A stretch of 33,906 nucleotides of DNA, from contig DATDRS010000245.1 of assembly GCA_035291605.1 (NCBI GenBank), forward strand, positions 1 through 33,906. The letters are read 5' to 3'. Shown piece after piece: positions 17,808-25,791 of this stretch. The notes below the pieces were generated by a model. The model did no database searches. It was given only the letters and a program-made list of their open reading frames with translations, and was not told where the DNA came from. Source of the stretch: DATDRS01 sp035291605 (lineage in GTDB: Bacteria > Chloroflexota > Anaerolineae > Anaerolineales > UBA6663). Within the stretch, counting starts at the first letter, position 1. Each line of letters opens with the position of its first letter. The position numbers and the translations under genes are program-made.

Positions 17808-18503
17808 ATGCCACGTACACGCATCGCCCTCGAGTCTAAAGGCAGTCCCACTCACAGGCAGCCGCGGCGCAAGACCCCGCTGACAAATGAAACTACGGCC
17901 CCCTTGGAAGTCAACGTTGGCCGCCGTCTGCGTGAGTTGCGCGCCGAACACAATCTGTCAATCCGTGCATTGGCGGAACGGAGCGGGCTGGCAGTGAACA
18001 CGCTCAGTCTGATTGAGAACAGCAGGACCTCCCCCAGCGTGGGCACCCTGCAGCAGATCGCCGTCGCGCTCGACGTGCCGATCACCGCTTTCTTCGAGAC
18101 CGATGCGCCTAAGAATAAGGTCGCTTACGTCAAAGCCGGCCATCGGCCGCGTGCTGCGTTTGCCCATGGCACACTGGAAGACCTGGGGGCGGGTCTGGCG
18201 GATCGAGCCGTCGAGCCATTCGTGGTGACGCTGGAACCGAGTGCTGACAGCGGCCCTCACCCGATTGTTCACACTGGCTACGAGTTTGTCTATTGTCTGA
18301 AGGGGCGCATCCTGTACACCATCGAGGAGAAGACTTATGTGCTAGAACCGGGCGATAGCCTGGTGTTCGAGTCGCACCTGCCCCATCGCTGGCGCAACGC
18401 CGACGCCGAACGAGCGCAGGCGGTGCTGGTGCTGTATCCGCTTGACACACGCGACCGGCCGACCGATCGTCACTTTGCGCTGGAGGAAGCGCAGAAGCCG
18501 TGA
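17808..18503 (+). CDS. XRE-family regulator with C-terminal cupin sensor
   Basis: The 231-residue protein has a basic N-terminus, a helix-turn-helix domain at about 38-97 (VGRRLRELRAEHNLSIRALAERSGLA in outline, then SPSVGTLQQIA) and a cupin_2 domain at about 140-215 (HTGYEFVYCLKG, then LEPGDSLVFESHLPHRW). Such proteins are usually repressors whose cupin binds a small metabolite or metal. ATG 17808 fits the predicted transcript start; a TTG at 17781 is an alternative. It carries its own promoter with two palindromes and heads the plus-strand region that leads into the CODH genes. It may autoregulate and control the divergent genes; the ligand is unknown. Confidence 0.88.
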   Translation: MPRTRIALESKGSPTHRQPRRKTPLTNETTAPLEVNVGRRLRELRAEHNLSIRALAERSGLAVNTLSLIENSRTSPSVGTLQQIAVALDVPITAFFETDAPKNKVAYVKAGHRPRAAFAHGTLEDLGAGLADRAVEPFVVTLEPSADSGPHPIVHTGYEFVYCLKGRILYTIEEKTYVLEPGDSLVFESHLPHRWRNADAERAQAVLVLYPLDTRDRPTDRHFALEEAQKP

Positions 18504-18605
18504 AGCGGGTTGGTATGGAGGCCGCATGTTTTCGACAGGGATCTCAATCAGCAGCGCGCTACAAGCCGCTTTCGCTTGAACTCGCGAAGTGGAAAGGAGG
18601 CCATC

Positions 18606-18668
18606 GTGTCTGTGAACGAACCTTTTTTGCCGTGGCTGCGGCAAGCGCTTGTCCCGACCGCAGTGTAA
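18606..18668 (+). CDS. Possible 20-residue small ORF upstream of the nifX-like gene
   Basis: GTG 18606 is preceded by AAAGGAGG at 18593-18600 with ideal spacing and opens a 20-codon frame (SVNEPFLPWLRQALVP...) ending at TAA 18668. The ribosome-binding site is among the strongest in the window. It could be a leader peptide or the stump of a lost gene. Only the frame and ribosome-binding site support it. Confidence 0.35.
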   Translation: MSVNEPFLPWLRQALVPTAV

Positions 18669-18671
18669 TCG

Positions 18672-18700
18672 TTGCGTGTTCTCCTATGGAGAGCACGCGA
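18672..18700 (+). promoter_or_regulatory. Long hairpin between the small ORF and the nifX-like gene
   Basis: GCGTGTTCTCC (18674-18684) and GGAGAGCACGC (18688-18698) pair over 11 bp with one G-T and a TAT loop, extendable to 13 bp. No T-run follows, so a processing or stability hairpin is more likely than a terminator. It ends about 30 nt before the nifX-like ATG. Confidence 0.5.
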
Positions 18701-18730
18701 TACATCTCACCTATAACAGAGGAGCCGATC

Positions 18731-19141
18731 ATGAAGATCGCCATTGTCACCGATGATGAACGCACCATCAGCCAGCATTTTGGACGTGCGCCGTACTACC
18801 TGGTCATCACGATCGAGGAGGGGCACATCGTGAATCGCGAACTGCGCGAGAAGCCGGGGCATGCACAGTTTGCCAACGAGCCGCACGGAAATGATCAAGA
18901 GCCGCGCTCGCACGGCCGAGGACATGGCTTTGGCCCCGCATCGCAGAGCCGCCACGCGCGGATGGCGGATGTCATCAGCGACTGCCAGGCGGTGCTGTGC
19001 GGCGGCATGGGCGCCGGCGCGTACGAGAACATGCGCGCGCGAGGCATTCAGCCCATCGTGACCGACATCACATCGATCGACGAAGCGGTGACGGCATACG
19101 TGGAAGGCCGCATTGTCGATCGTCCTGATCGGCTCCACTGA
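18731..19141 (+). CDS. NifX/NifB-type dinitrogenase FeMo-cofactor-binding family protein
   Basis: The 136-residue protein is a single NifX-like domain (family PF02579): MKIAIVTDDERTISQHFGRAPYYLVI at the N-terminus and CGGMGAGAYENMRARGIQPIV later, ending with DEAVTAYVEGRIVD. Members bind metal clusters or cofactors in nitrogenase and related FeS systems; many non-nitrogenase members sit beside Mrp ATPases. A His/Arg-rich stretch (about 54-78) may be a flexible loop. The ATG has AGAGGAG upstream. It lies 25 bp before the Mrp-type ATPase gene, and cooS follows, so a role in CODH cluster assembly or storage is a reasonable inference. Confidence 0.85.
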   Translation: MKIAIVTDDERTISQHFGRAPYYLVITIEEGHIVNRELREKPGHAQFANEPHGNDQEPRSHGRGHGFGPASQSRHARMADVISDCQAVLCGGMGAGAYENMRARGIQPIVTDITSIDEAVTAYVEGRIVDRPDRLH

Positions 19142-19166
19142 GGGGAGAAAGGATGCTTGACGCGCG

Positions 19167-20240
19167 ATGGTGACCACGGAGCAAGTGGTTCAGGCGCTGC
19201 AGGGCGTCATGGATCCCGAACTGAACCGCAGCCTGGTCGAGCTGGGCATGATACGTCACGTAGAAGCGGGCGACGGCCTGGTCAAGATCGCGCTGGCTTT
19301 GACCAGCCTGGCCTGCCCGCTGAAGGACCGGATTGTGGCCGACGCCAAGCGGGCCATTCTCGCCCTGGATGGCGTTCGGCAAGTAGACGTTGAACTGGTC
19401 GAGATGAGCGCTGAGGAGAGACAGCGATTGAGCGATGGCCAGGCCGAACCGGGGCAGGCCGCGCACCTCAACGAGATCCATCACGTCGTCGCCGTGATGA
19501 GCGGCAAAGGCGGCGTAGGCAAGTCGCTGGTCAGCAGCCTGCTGGCCGTGGCGTTGCGAAGCGCCGGACATCGAGTCGGCGTGCTGGACGCCGACATCAC
19601 CGGCACCAGCATCCCCAAGATGTTCTTCGCCGCCGGGGCGCGACTGAACACCAGCCCGCTGAGGGCCATCCTGCCGGCCCAGACTCGAACCGGCATCGGC
19701 GTCGTGTCTATCAATCTATTGCTGGAAAGCGAAGACCAGGCGGTCATCTGGCGCGGGCCGCTGATCGGCCGAGCCATTCAGCAATTCTGGGGCGACGTGC
19801 TGTGGGGCATGCTGGATTATCTCGTAGTCGATCTGCCACCCGGTACGTCAGATGCCTCGCTGACGGTTATGCAGTCCCTGCCGTTGAGCGGCGCGGTACT
19901 GGTGACCTCGCCGCAGGACTTGGCCGGCATGGTGGTGAGAAAAGCAGCCCAGATGGCCCAACTGATGGCGATACCGATTCTCGGGCTGATAGAGAACATG
20001 AGTTACTTCGTCTGCCCTGACACCGGTAAGCGCTATGACCTGTTCGGTCCGAGTCACGCCGAAGAGATGGCGGCCCAGTTGGGGATCCCTTTTCTGGGAC
20101 GCCTGCCCATTGACCCGGAGATCGCCCAGCTGTGCGATGCAGGCCGCATCGAGGATTATCCACTTGAGGCGTTCAAGCCGATGGCCGAGCGCATCGTCAC
20201 ACTGGCGTCCCCGGCCCGGCAGCCCATCTTCGGTGTGTGA
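19167..20240 (+). CDS. Mrp/ApbC-type P-loop ATPase with N-terminal MIP18 domain
   Basis: The 357-residue protein has a MIP18/DUF59 domain (about 1-85; MDPELNRSLVELGMIR) and a Mrp ATPase domain with deviant Walker A GKGGVGKS (113-120), DADITGTSIPK, and VDLPPGTSD. The family carries FeS clusters for target proteins using a CxxC near the C-terminus. Here the position reads FVCPDTG, so the second cysteine is replaced by Thr. The ATG at 19167 lacks a close ribosome-binding site; it overlaps the end of a six-codon frame from 19153, so reinitiation is possible. It sits between the nifX-like gene and cooS, consistent with cluster delivery to CODH. Confidence 0.88.
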   Translation: MVTTEQVVQALQGVMDPELNRSLVELGMIRHVEAGDGLVKIALALTSLACPLKDRIVADAKRAILALDGVRQVDVELVEMSAEERQRLSDGQAEPGQAAHLNEIHHVVAVMSGKGGVGKSLVSSLLAVALRSAGHRVGVLDADITGTSIPKMFFAAGARLNTSPLRAILPAQTRTGIGVVSINLLLESEDQAVIWRGPLIGRAIQQFWGDVLWGMLDYLVVDLPPGTSDASLTVMQSLPLSGAVLVTSPQDLAGMVVRKAAQMAQLMAIPILGLIENMSYFVCPDTGKRYDLFGPSHAEEMAAQLGIPFLGRLPIDPEIAQLCDAGRIEDYPLEAFKPMAERIVTLASPARQPIFGV

Positions 20241-20293
20241 TCCGTGTCAAGCGCCGTCAAGGCGAGAGCGGATCGAGAAAGGAGGTTGATCCA

Positions 20294-22285
20294 ATGGCTA
20301 AGAAAGCCAGGAGTGCGGTTCGAACCGTGGACCCCGCCGTCGAGATGTTACTCGCACAGGCCGAGGCCATGGACGTATCCACGGCCTTCAGTCGCGCTGC
20401 CGCAATGGCGCCCTGCCCCATCGGCGAGGATAGCCGGTGCTGCAAGAACTGCCACATGGGACCGTGCCGGTTGGTCAAGCCCGGCCAGCGCGGCGTGTGC
20501 GGTGCGACGCTGGAAACCGTCGCCGCGCGCAACCTGGCTCGCGCCATCGCCGCCGGCGCGGCGGCGCACTCGGATCACGGCCTGGATATGGCCTTCACGC
20601 TGGAAGCCGTCGCCAAAGGCGAAGCGCCGGGCTACGAAGTGCGCGATGTCGCCAAGCTGCGCAATGTTGCCCGGCTGATGGGTATCAAAACCGATAGCAA
20701 GCCTGTGAATGATCTGGCGCTGGATGTGGCCGAACGCGCCATGGAGAACTTCCGCCAGATGCGCGGCGAGCTGACTTACGTGAGCCGCGCGCCGAGCAAG
20801 CGGCAGGAGATCTGGCGCAGGCTGGGCGTTACGCCGCGCAGTGTCACGCGAGAGATCGTCGAGACCCTGCACCGCACGCACATGGGCACCGATCAGGACG
20901 CGGAGCACATCTTGCGCCACGCGCTGCGAACGGCACTCTCGGACGGCTGGGGCGGCAGTATGCTCGCCACCGACATCTCGGACATCCTGTTCGGCACACC
21001 CAGCCCCACCGTCGCTCAAGTCAATCTCGGTGTGCTCAAAGAGGATGAGGTCAACATCGTCATCCACGGCCACGAGCCGACGTTGTCGGAGATGGTCGTC
21101 GCCGCAGCCCAAGAGCCTGAACTAATCGAGTACGCCCGCTCGAAAGGCGCGGCGGGCATCAACCTGTGCGGCATCTGCTGCACTGCCAACGAAATTCTGA
21201 TGCGCCAGGGGGTGGCCGTCGCCGGCAACTTCCTGAGCCAGGAGCTGGCGCTGCTCACTGGCGCGGTCGAGGCGATGGTGGTGGATGTGCAGTGCATCAT
21301 GCAGGCCTTGGGCGACCTCTCGTCGCGCTTCCACACCAAACTCATCACGACTTCGCCAAAAGCGGACATCACCGGCGCGACGCGGGTCGAGTTCGACGAG
21401 CACCGCGCCCCCGAGATCGCGCGGCAGATCGTCCGCATGGCGGTGGATAACTTCCCCCGTCGCAATGGCCGGGTAACTATCCCGCAGATCACCAACGACC
21501 TGGTGCCGGGCTTCTCCCACGAGTACCTCAACTACATGCTGGGAGGCACCTTCCGGGCCTCGTTCCGGCCGCTCAACGACGCGGTGATGGCGGGCCGGAT
21601 CAGGGGCGCGGCCGGCGTGGTCGGCTGCAACAATCCGCGCACCGCCCACGACGAGACCCACACCTACCTGGTGCGCGAGTTCATCAAGAACGACGTGCTG
21701 GTGGTGATGACCGGCTGCGGCGCAATCGCCAACGCCAAGTGCGGGATGCTGCTGGGCGAAGCGATGGAATACGCCGGGCCGGGGCTGCGCGAAGTGTGCG
21801 AAGCGACCGGCATGCCGCCCGTGCTGCACCTGGGCAGTTGCGTGGACAACAGCCGCATCCTGACCGTGCTGACGCAGATGGTGAGCGAAGGCGGGCTGGG
21901 TGACGACATCGCCGATCTGCCGGTCGTCGGTTTCGCGCCGGAGTGGATGAGCGAGAAGGCGCTGTCCATCGGCACGTACTTCGTCGCCTCGGGGGTGTAC
22001 ACCCTCTTCGGCATCAGTTCGCCGGTCGGCGGGAGCGAAGAGGTGACGCGCCTCATCGGCGAGGGCTGGGAGAAGCAGGTCGGCGCGCGGCTGGAGTTCG
22101 AGCCAGACCCGCAGCGCATGCTGGCCAAGGCGCTGGCGCACATTGACGCCAGGCGCGCCGCGCTGAACCTGGCTCCCTACGATCCCTCGCGCTTTGGCAA
22201 GAGCGGCGACCGGCGGGTGCGCGAGTGGATGGCCCTGCCGCCGGAAGAGCGAGAGGCGGCTATGTATGGCAAGGCGCGGTCGTGA
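20294..22285 (+). CDS. cooS: Anaerobic Ni-Fe carbon monoxide dehydrogenase catalytic subunit
   Basis: CooS interconverts CO and CO2 in the cytoplasm, transferring two electrons to a ferredoxin-type partner. ATG 20294 follows AAAGGAGG by eight bases, giving 663 residues, the usual length. All cluster ligands are visible: C41 and C49 (D-cluster), C50, C53, C58 and C69 (B-cluster), and for the C-cluster the HGH at 258-260, C295 or C296, C334, C445, C475 and C516. K555 matches the active-site lysine in EWMSEKA. The enzyme should be active if nickel is inserted. No CooF, hydrogenase or acetyl-CoA synthase gene is in the window. Neighbours are Mrp and NifX-like genes upstream and, after an apparent insertion, a zinc ribbon and cooC. 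Confidence 0.97.
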   Translation: MAKKARSAVRTVDPAVEMLLAQAEAMDVSTAFSRAAAMAPCPIGEDSRCCKNCHMGPCRLVKPGQRGVCGATLETVAARNLARAIAAGAAAHSDHGLDMAFTLEAVAKGEAPGYEVRDVAKLRNVARLMGIKTDSKPVNDLALDVAERAMENFRQMRGELTYVSRAPSKRQEIWRRLGVTPRSVTREIVETLHRTHMGTDQDAEHILRHALRTALSDGWGGSMLATDISDILFGTPSPTVAQVNLGVLKEDEVNIVIHGHEPTLSEMVVAAAQEPELIEYARSKGAAGINLCGICCTANEILMRQGVAVAGNFLSQELALLTGAVEAMVVDVQCIMQALGDLSSRFHTKLITTSPKADITGATRVEFDEHRAPEIARQIVRMAVDNFPRRNGRVTIPQITNDLVPGFSHEYLNYMLGGTFRASFRPLNDAVMAGRIRGAAGVVGCNNPRTAHDETHTYLVREFIKNDVLVVMTGCGAIANAKCGMLLGEAMEYAGPGLREVCEATGMPPVLHLGSCVDNSRILTVLTQMVSEGGLGDDIADLPVVGFAPEWMSEKALSIGTYFVASGVYTLFGISSPVGGSEEVTRLIGEGWEKQVGARLEFEPDPQRMLAKALAHIDARRAALNLAPYDPSRFGKSGDRRVREWMALPPEEREAAMYGKARS

Positions 22286-22296
22286 TGCTCAACCCA

Positions 22297-22336
22297 GGAG
22301 GTCTCGATGCGAACGTTCAAGTGCTGTGACTGCCAA
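22297..22336 (+). repeat. 40-bp direct repeat, copy 1
   Basis: This segment matches 27334-27373 at 38 of 40 positions. It covers a GGAGGT ribosome-binding site and the first ten codons of a zinc-ribbon gene. It begins 11 bp after the cooS stop. Confidence 0.85.
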
Positions 22337-22354
22337 GTTGGTGAGTCAACCTGA
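22307..22354 (+). pseudogene. Truncated 5' end of the zinc-ribbon gene (15 codons)
   Basis: The frame opens with the same MRTFKC-x-DCQ start as the intact zinc-ribbon gene at 27344 but diverges after Q10 and stops at codon 16. It keeps the GGAGG ribosome-binding site and one CxxC pair (actually CCDC). It may still be translated into a tiny Cys-containing peptide, but it is best read as a duplication scar next to cooS. Confidence 0.75.
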
Positions 22355-22456
22355 CTCGTGTCAGTCACTACAGGAGGTGATTACTCCTCAAATGGAATTC
22401 CACTACACCAATTGCCAACACATGCAAAACCAGTATTCGGAAAGGAGAAGCAAACA
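22337..22456 (+). promoter_or_regulatory. Leader before the ECF transporter genes
   Basis: It contains two small hairpins: GAGTCA-ACC-TGACTC (22343-22357) and AGGAG-N7-CTCCT (22372-22388), the latter hiding a ribosome-binding-site-like AGGAGG. No known riboswitch is recognised. A short frame starting near 22392 (MEFHYTNCQH) is weakly like a zinc-ribbon N-terminus. Confidence 0.35.
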
Positions 22457-23104
22457 ATGGCTACACATGCACCCTCCATACCCGGTGCTCCGGGCAAGAT
22501 GACCGCCGAACAGATATGGACGGTCGAAGCAGGCGAAAGGCGCCCGGTGGGCGTGATCCACATCGTGATTCTCGCCCTGCTCATCGGCATCGGCTTCGTG
22601 GTCGGGGCGTTCGGCAGCATCAGCTTCCCGCTGGGCTTTGGCGTCAACTTCTTCTGGACGGGCATCGCCGTCCAGCAGGTCGGCGCCATCTGGTTCGGCG
22701 CCTGGGGCGTGCTGGCCGGGACGATCTTCCCCTTCTTCTCGAATGCCGTCGCCGGGACGCCGTTCTACATCTCGCTGGCCTATGTGCCGGCCAACGCCGT
22801 TCAGGCGTTCCTGCCGGCGTGGGCCTTCCGGTTCTTCAAGGCCGACCCGCGCCTGCAATCCGGCCGCGACTACCTGATCTTGCTGGCGACCATGATCGTC
22901 TCCAGCGCATTCGGCGCCCTGTGGTCGCCGCTGGTCGTGCTCAGGGGATTCGGCCTGCTCACCACCGAATCGGTCCCGCTGTTCATCTGGGGCTGGTTCG
23001 GCGGGAACGTGATCGCCGGCCTGGTGTTCAACTTCATCCTCCTGAAGGCGCTGTCCGGCGTCGTCATCCGGACCCCGTCCTTTGTCAAGAGGTGGTTGTC
23101 CTAG
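22457..23104 (+). CDS. ECF transporter S component (substrate-binding membrane subunit)
   Basis: The 215-residue protein starts at ATG 22457 with AAAGGAG nine bases upstream. After a soluble N-terminus (1-30) it has about five or six hydrophobic segments (roughly 32-54, 62-94, 103-126, 138-160, 172-200), fitting an ECF S component. It stands just before an EcfT and two ATPase genes, which is the strongest evidence. It does not begin with the MHI... N-terminus of nickel/cobalt CbiM/NikM subunits, so nickel supply for CODH is not supported by sequence. The linked hydantoinase suggests a cyclic amide or nucleobase-related substrate, but that is inference. Confidence 0.7.
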   Translation: MATHAPSIPGAPGKMTAEQIWTVEAGERRPVGVIHIVILALLIGIGFVVGAFGSISFPLGFGVNFFWTGIAVQQVGAIWFGAWGVLAGTIFPFFSNAVAGTPFYISLAYVPANAVQAFLPAWAFRFFKADPRLQSGRDYLILLATMIVSSAFGALWSPLVVLRGFGLLTTESVPLFIWGWFGGNVIAGLVFNFILLKALSGVVIRTPSFVKRWLS

Positions 23105-23126
23105 CTGCCCAAGGCGATCTCTCGTA

Positions 23127-23159
23127 AGACGGAGGGGGTGGAAAGCGCCCCCTCCGTCT
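23127..23159 (+). promoter_or_regulatory. Strong intercistronic hairpin between S and T genes
   Basis: AGACGGAGGGGG (23127-23138) pairs perfectly with 23148-23159 over 12 bp around a 9-base loop; no T-run follows. It may limit expression of the T and A genes relative to S or stabilise the S transcript. Confidence 0.6.
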
Positions 23160-23178
23160 AATCTCAAGCAGGGATGCG

Positions 23179-24039
23179 ATGAATAAAACGCTGCTTGGTT
23201 ACGTGCCCGAACAATCGCCGATCTACGCAGTCCACCCGTTTGTGAAACTGTTCTTCCTGCTCGTCGTCAGCCTGTTTCCGATGTTTATCGCCTCGCCGGA
23301 ATGGAACCTGGCGCTGATGCTGTTCATCCTGGGGCTGATGTGGCTCAGCCGGGTAGACATGCGGGTCCTCCGGATCTACGTGCCCATGGTCATCTCCATG
23401 GGGTCCGTGATTTTCCTATCTTATACAGTGCTCGGGGGCGTCCATCCCGAGTTCGGGCTGGCGGCCAGGATCGCCGGCGTCAACATCTACTGGGAACGCA
23501 TCCGCGACGCCTCCGTCGTCTACGCCCGCATCCTGCCGATGATCTTCACCATGGTCTTCTTTCTGAGCACCTCGCGCGAGCGCGACGTGATCGTCGCCAT
23601 GCGCAGCGTCCGCATCCCGTTTGTGGTCACATATGTATTTGCCATGGCGCTGCGGGCGGCCGGCATGGTGCTGGAAGACTTTCAGATCGTGCGCCAGGCC
23701 GAGCAGGCGCGAGGCTTCGACACCGCCGGCAAGTCTATCCCCTACAGGATCCGAAAGTACGTGATGTACATGATCCCTCTGTTCGCGCTCTCCCTGCGGC
23801 GCTCGGAGGAGTTCGCCAACGCTTTGCTTGCCCGGGGCTACGCCTTCACCGGGGAAGCCAGCCGGGTGAAGCGAGCCGACTACGTGCTGACCCACTACTC
23901 GTTCCGGCCGGCTGACTTGCTGCTGACGGCGGCCATCGGCCTGGCGTTTGCCGCACTGCTGGTGCTGCGCTTTGGCTTTGGCTATTTCGAACTCGAACGT
24001 TCATGGTTCATCGCCTGGCTCAAGACTGCCCTGGATTGA
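23179..24039 (+). CDS. ecfT: ECF transporter T component (EcfT)
   Basis: The 286-residue membrane protein couples the ATPases to the S component. About five membrane helices are seen (about 22-58, 65-86, 115-130, 148-166 and 235-258). The two coupling-helix motifs with Ala-Arg-Gly are present: QAEQARGFD (ARG at 177-179) and NALLARGYA (ARG at 218-220). The ATG has an AGGGATG-type weak ribosome-binding site. It precedes the TTG-started EcfA gene by 18 bp. Confidence 0.92.
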   Translation: MNKTLLGYVPEQSPIYAVHPFVKLFFLLVVSLFPMFIASPEWNLALMLFILGLMWLSRVDMRVLRIYVPMVISMGSVIFLSYTVLGGVHPEFGLAARIAGVNIYWERIRDASVVYARILPMIFTMVFFLSTSRERDVIVAMRSVRIPFVVTYVFAMALRAAGMVLEDFQIVRQAEQARGFDTAGKSIPYRIRKYVMYMIPLFALSLRRSEEFANALLARGYAFTGEASRVKRADYVLTHYSFRPADLLLTAAIGLAFAALLVLRFGFGYFELERSWFIAWLKTALD

Positions 24040-24057
24040 GCCGGGCCGGAGGCTGAA

Positions 24058-24942
24058 TTGGCGCCCATTATCGAGATTCAGAACTATTCCTGGCGTTACT
24101 CATATGCGAAGATGCCGGCCCTGAACGGCATCAACCTGATCATCGAGGAGGGCGCCTTTGTCGGGATCATCGGGCCGAACGGCTCGGGCAAGACGACGCT
24201 CGCCTATTCGCTCGATGGCCTGATCCCCAGCCAGTATCGGGGGATCAAGCAGGGCGCAGTCAACATCCTGGGCAGGGAGGTCGAAGCCTACCCGGCCGGC
24301 GCTCTGCAGAAACTGGTGGGCGTGGTGTTCTCCGACCCAGAGGCCCAGTTCACCGCCATGACCGTCGAGGACGAACTGGTCTTTGGCATGGAGAACCTGG
24401 GGCTGTCCGTCCCCGAAATCCGAGAGAGGCTGGAGTGGGTGACCGAGCTGGCCGAACTCGGCCATCTGCTGGAGAAACCGCCCTACGAAATCTCCGGCGG
24501 GCAGAAGCAGAGAGTAGCCCTGGCGGCGGTGCTGGCGATGACGCCCCGGGTAATGATCCTGGACGAGCCGACCTCTATGCTGGACCCGGTCAGCCGCAAG
24601 CGTGTGTTCGACGTGCTGGTCAGGCTCAAGGAGGAGCAGCGCAACACGATCATCGTGATCGAGCACAACCTGGAGAATCTGGCGTCCCTGGCCGACCGCA
24701 TGATCCTGCTATCGAACGGCGAGCTGCTGCTGGAAGACGAAACCCATGCGTTCTTTGAAAAGATGGACCTGCTGCTGGAAAACGGCATCCACCCGCCGGG
24801 TGCAATGCTCTTCATTCACCGCCTGATGCAGGAAGGCTACTACGCCAGCCGGCTGCCTCTCACCGTTGACGAAGCCGCCGCCTGCCTGACGGAAGTCGTC
24901 GCCCGCCTGAAGCCGCCCGGGCCGGCCTCAAGCCGGGGGTGA
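24058..24942 (+). CDS. ecfA1: ECF transporter ATPase A1
   Basis: ABC ATPase of an energy-coupling-factor transporter, 294 residues. Walker A GPNGSGKT (39-46), signature SGGQKQR (146-152) and Walker B MILDEP with D169 and E170 are intact, with an H-loop in VIEHNLE. The start is TTG 24058, supported by GGAGG five bases upstream and by the family N-terminus (IIEIQNYSWRY). It ends 4 bp before the second ATPase gene. Confidence 0.93.
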   Translation: MAPIIEIQNYSWRYSYAKMPALNGINLIIEEGAFVGIIGPNGSGKTTLAYSLDGLIPSQYRGIKQGAVNILGREVEAYPAGALQKLVGVVFSDPEAQFTAMTVEDELVFGMENLGLSVPEIRERLEWVTELAELGHLLEKPPYEISGGQKQRVALAAVLAMTPRVMILDEPTSMLDPVSRKRVFDVLVRLKEEQRNTIIVIEHNLENLASLADRMILLSNGELLLEDETHAFFEKMDLLLENGIHPPGAMLFIHRLMQEGYYASRLPLTVDEAAACLTEVVARLKPPGPASSRG

Positions 24943-24946
24943 TAGC

Positions 24947-25783
24947 ATGAATGCAGAAAGGCCTTTCATTCGCGTCGTGAATGTAAGCTACCGTTATCCG
25001 GACGGCACGGAAGCGCTGAGTGGCATCAACCTGGATATTTACCAGGGCGAGTTTATGGCCTTCGTCGGCCAGAACGGCTCGGGCAAGACCACCCTGTCCA
25101 AGTGCCTCAACGGCCTGTTCAACCCGACCTCGGGCGACGTGATTGTGGACGGCTTGAACTCGAAGACGACCTCCATCAGCCAGATGGTGCGCCGGGTGGG
25201 TTACGTCTTTCAGAACCCCGACCACCAGTTGTTCAACAGCAACTGCTGGGACGAGATCGCCTACGGCCCGCGCAACATCGAGTTGCCCGAGCCCGAGGTG
25301 AAGACCCGCGTGGCCGAGGCAGCCAGGGTCGTGGGCCTGCCCGAGACGTACTTCGGCGAGCACCCGTTCTTCCTCCCCAAAGGGATGCGCCAGCGGGTGG
25401 CGATTGCCTCCATCCTGGCGCTGCAGCCGAAGGTGATCATCGTGGACGAGCCGACCACCGGCCAGGACGCGCGGCAGTCGCTGGAGATCATGGACTTCCT
25501 GGCCGACCTCAATCAGGCTCAGGGCCACACCGTCATCATCATCACGCACGATATGCCGATCGTCGCGCGATATGCCCGGCGCGTCGTGGCAATGGGGTCC
25601 GGCAGAATACTGGCCGACGGCCCGACGGCTGAGGTGTTCAGCCAGCCCGAGACGCTGGCCGAGACCTTCATTGAGCCGCCTCACATCACCCAGCTGGCCC
25701 AACGCTGCCGCTCGCTCGGCTTCGACCCGGGGACGCTGACGGTCGAAGACATGCTGCGGCAGTTCAAGGAACTCGTCGCTTAG
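24947..25783 (+). CDS. ecfA2: ECF transporter ATPase A2 with a variant signature motif
   Basis: Second ATPase of the ECF module, 278 residues. Walker A GQNGSGKT (41-48), a Q-loop in VFQNPDHQ, and Walker B IIVDEP (D167, E168) with H-loop ITHDMP are intact. The ABC signature, normally LSGGQ, reads LPKGMRQR at 143-150, so this half-site is degenerate; the partner A1 has the canonical form, giving an asymmetric heterodimer. It ends 8 bp before the hydantoinase start, so transport and hydrolysis genes form one operon. Confidence 0.92.
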   Translation: MNAERPFIRVVNVSYRYPDGTEALSGINLDIYQGEFMAFVGQNGSGKTTLSKCLNGLFNPTSGDVIVDGLNSKTTSISQMVRRVGYVFQNPDHQLFNSNCWDEIAYGPRNIELPEPEVKTRVAEAARVVGLPETYFGEHPFFLPKGMRQRVAIASILALQPKVIIVDEPTTGQDARQSLEIMDFLADLNQAQGHTVIIITHDMPIVARYARRVVAMGSGRILADGPTAEVFSQPETLAETFIEPPHITQLAQRCRSLGFDPGTLTVEDMLRQFKELVA

Positions 25784-25791
25784 GAGAAACC

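Noticed and set aside
19153..19173. Six-codon frame before the Mrp-type gene
   Set aside because: It has a purine-rich upstream segment but is too short to call a gene; mentioned only as a possible reinitiation aid.
20348..22141. Long antisense open frames over cooS
   Set aside because: High GC leaves open antisense frames; composition is His/Arg-rich shadow with no domain.
22457..25783. ECF module as the nickel importer for CODH
   Set aside because: The S component lacks the conserved N-terminal MHI start and His pattern of CbiM/NikM subunits.
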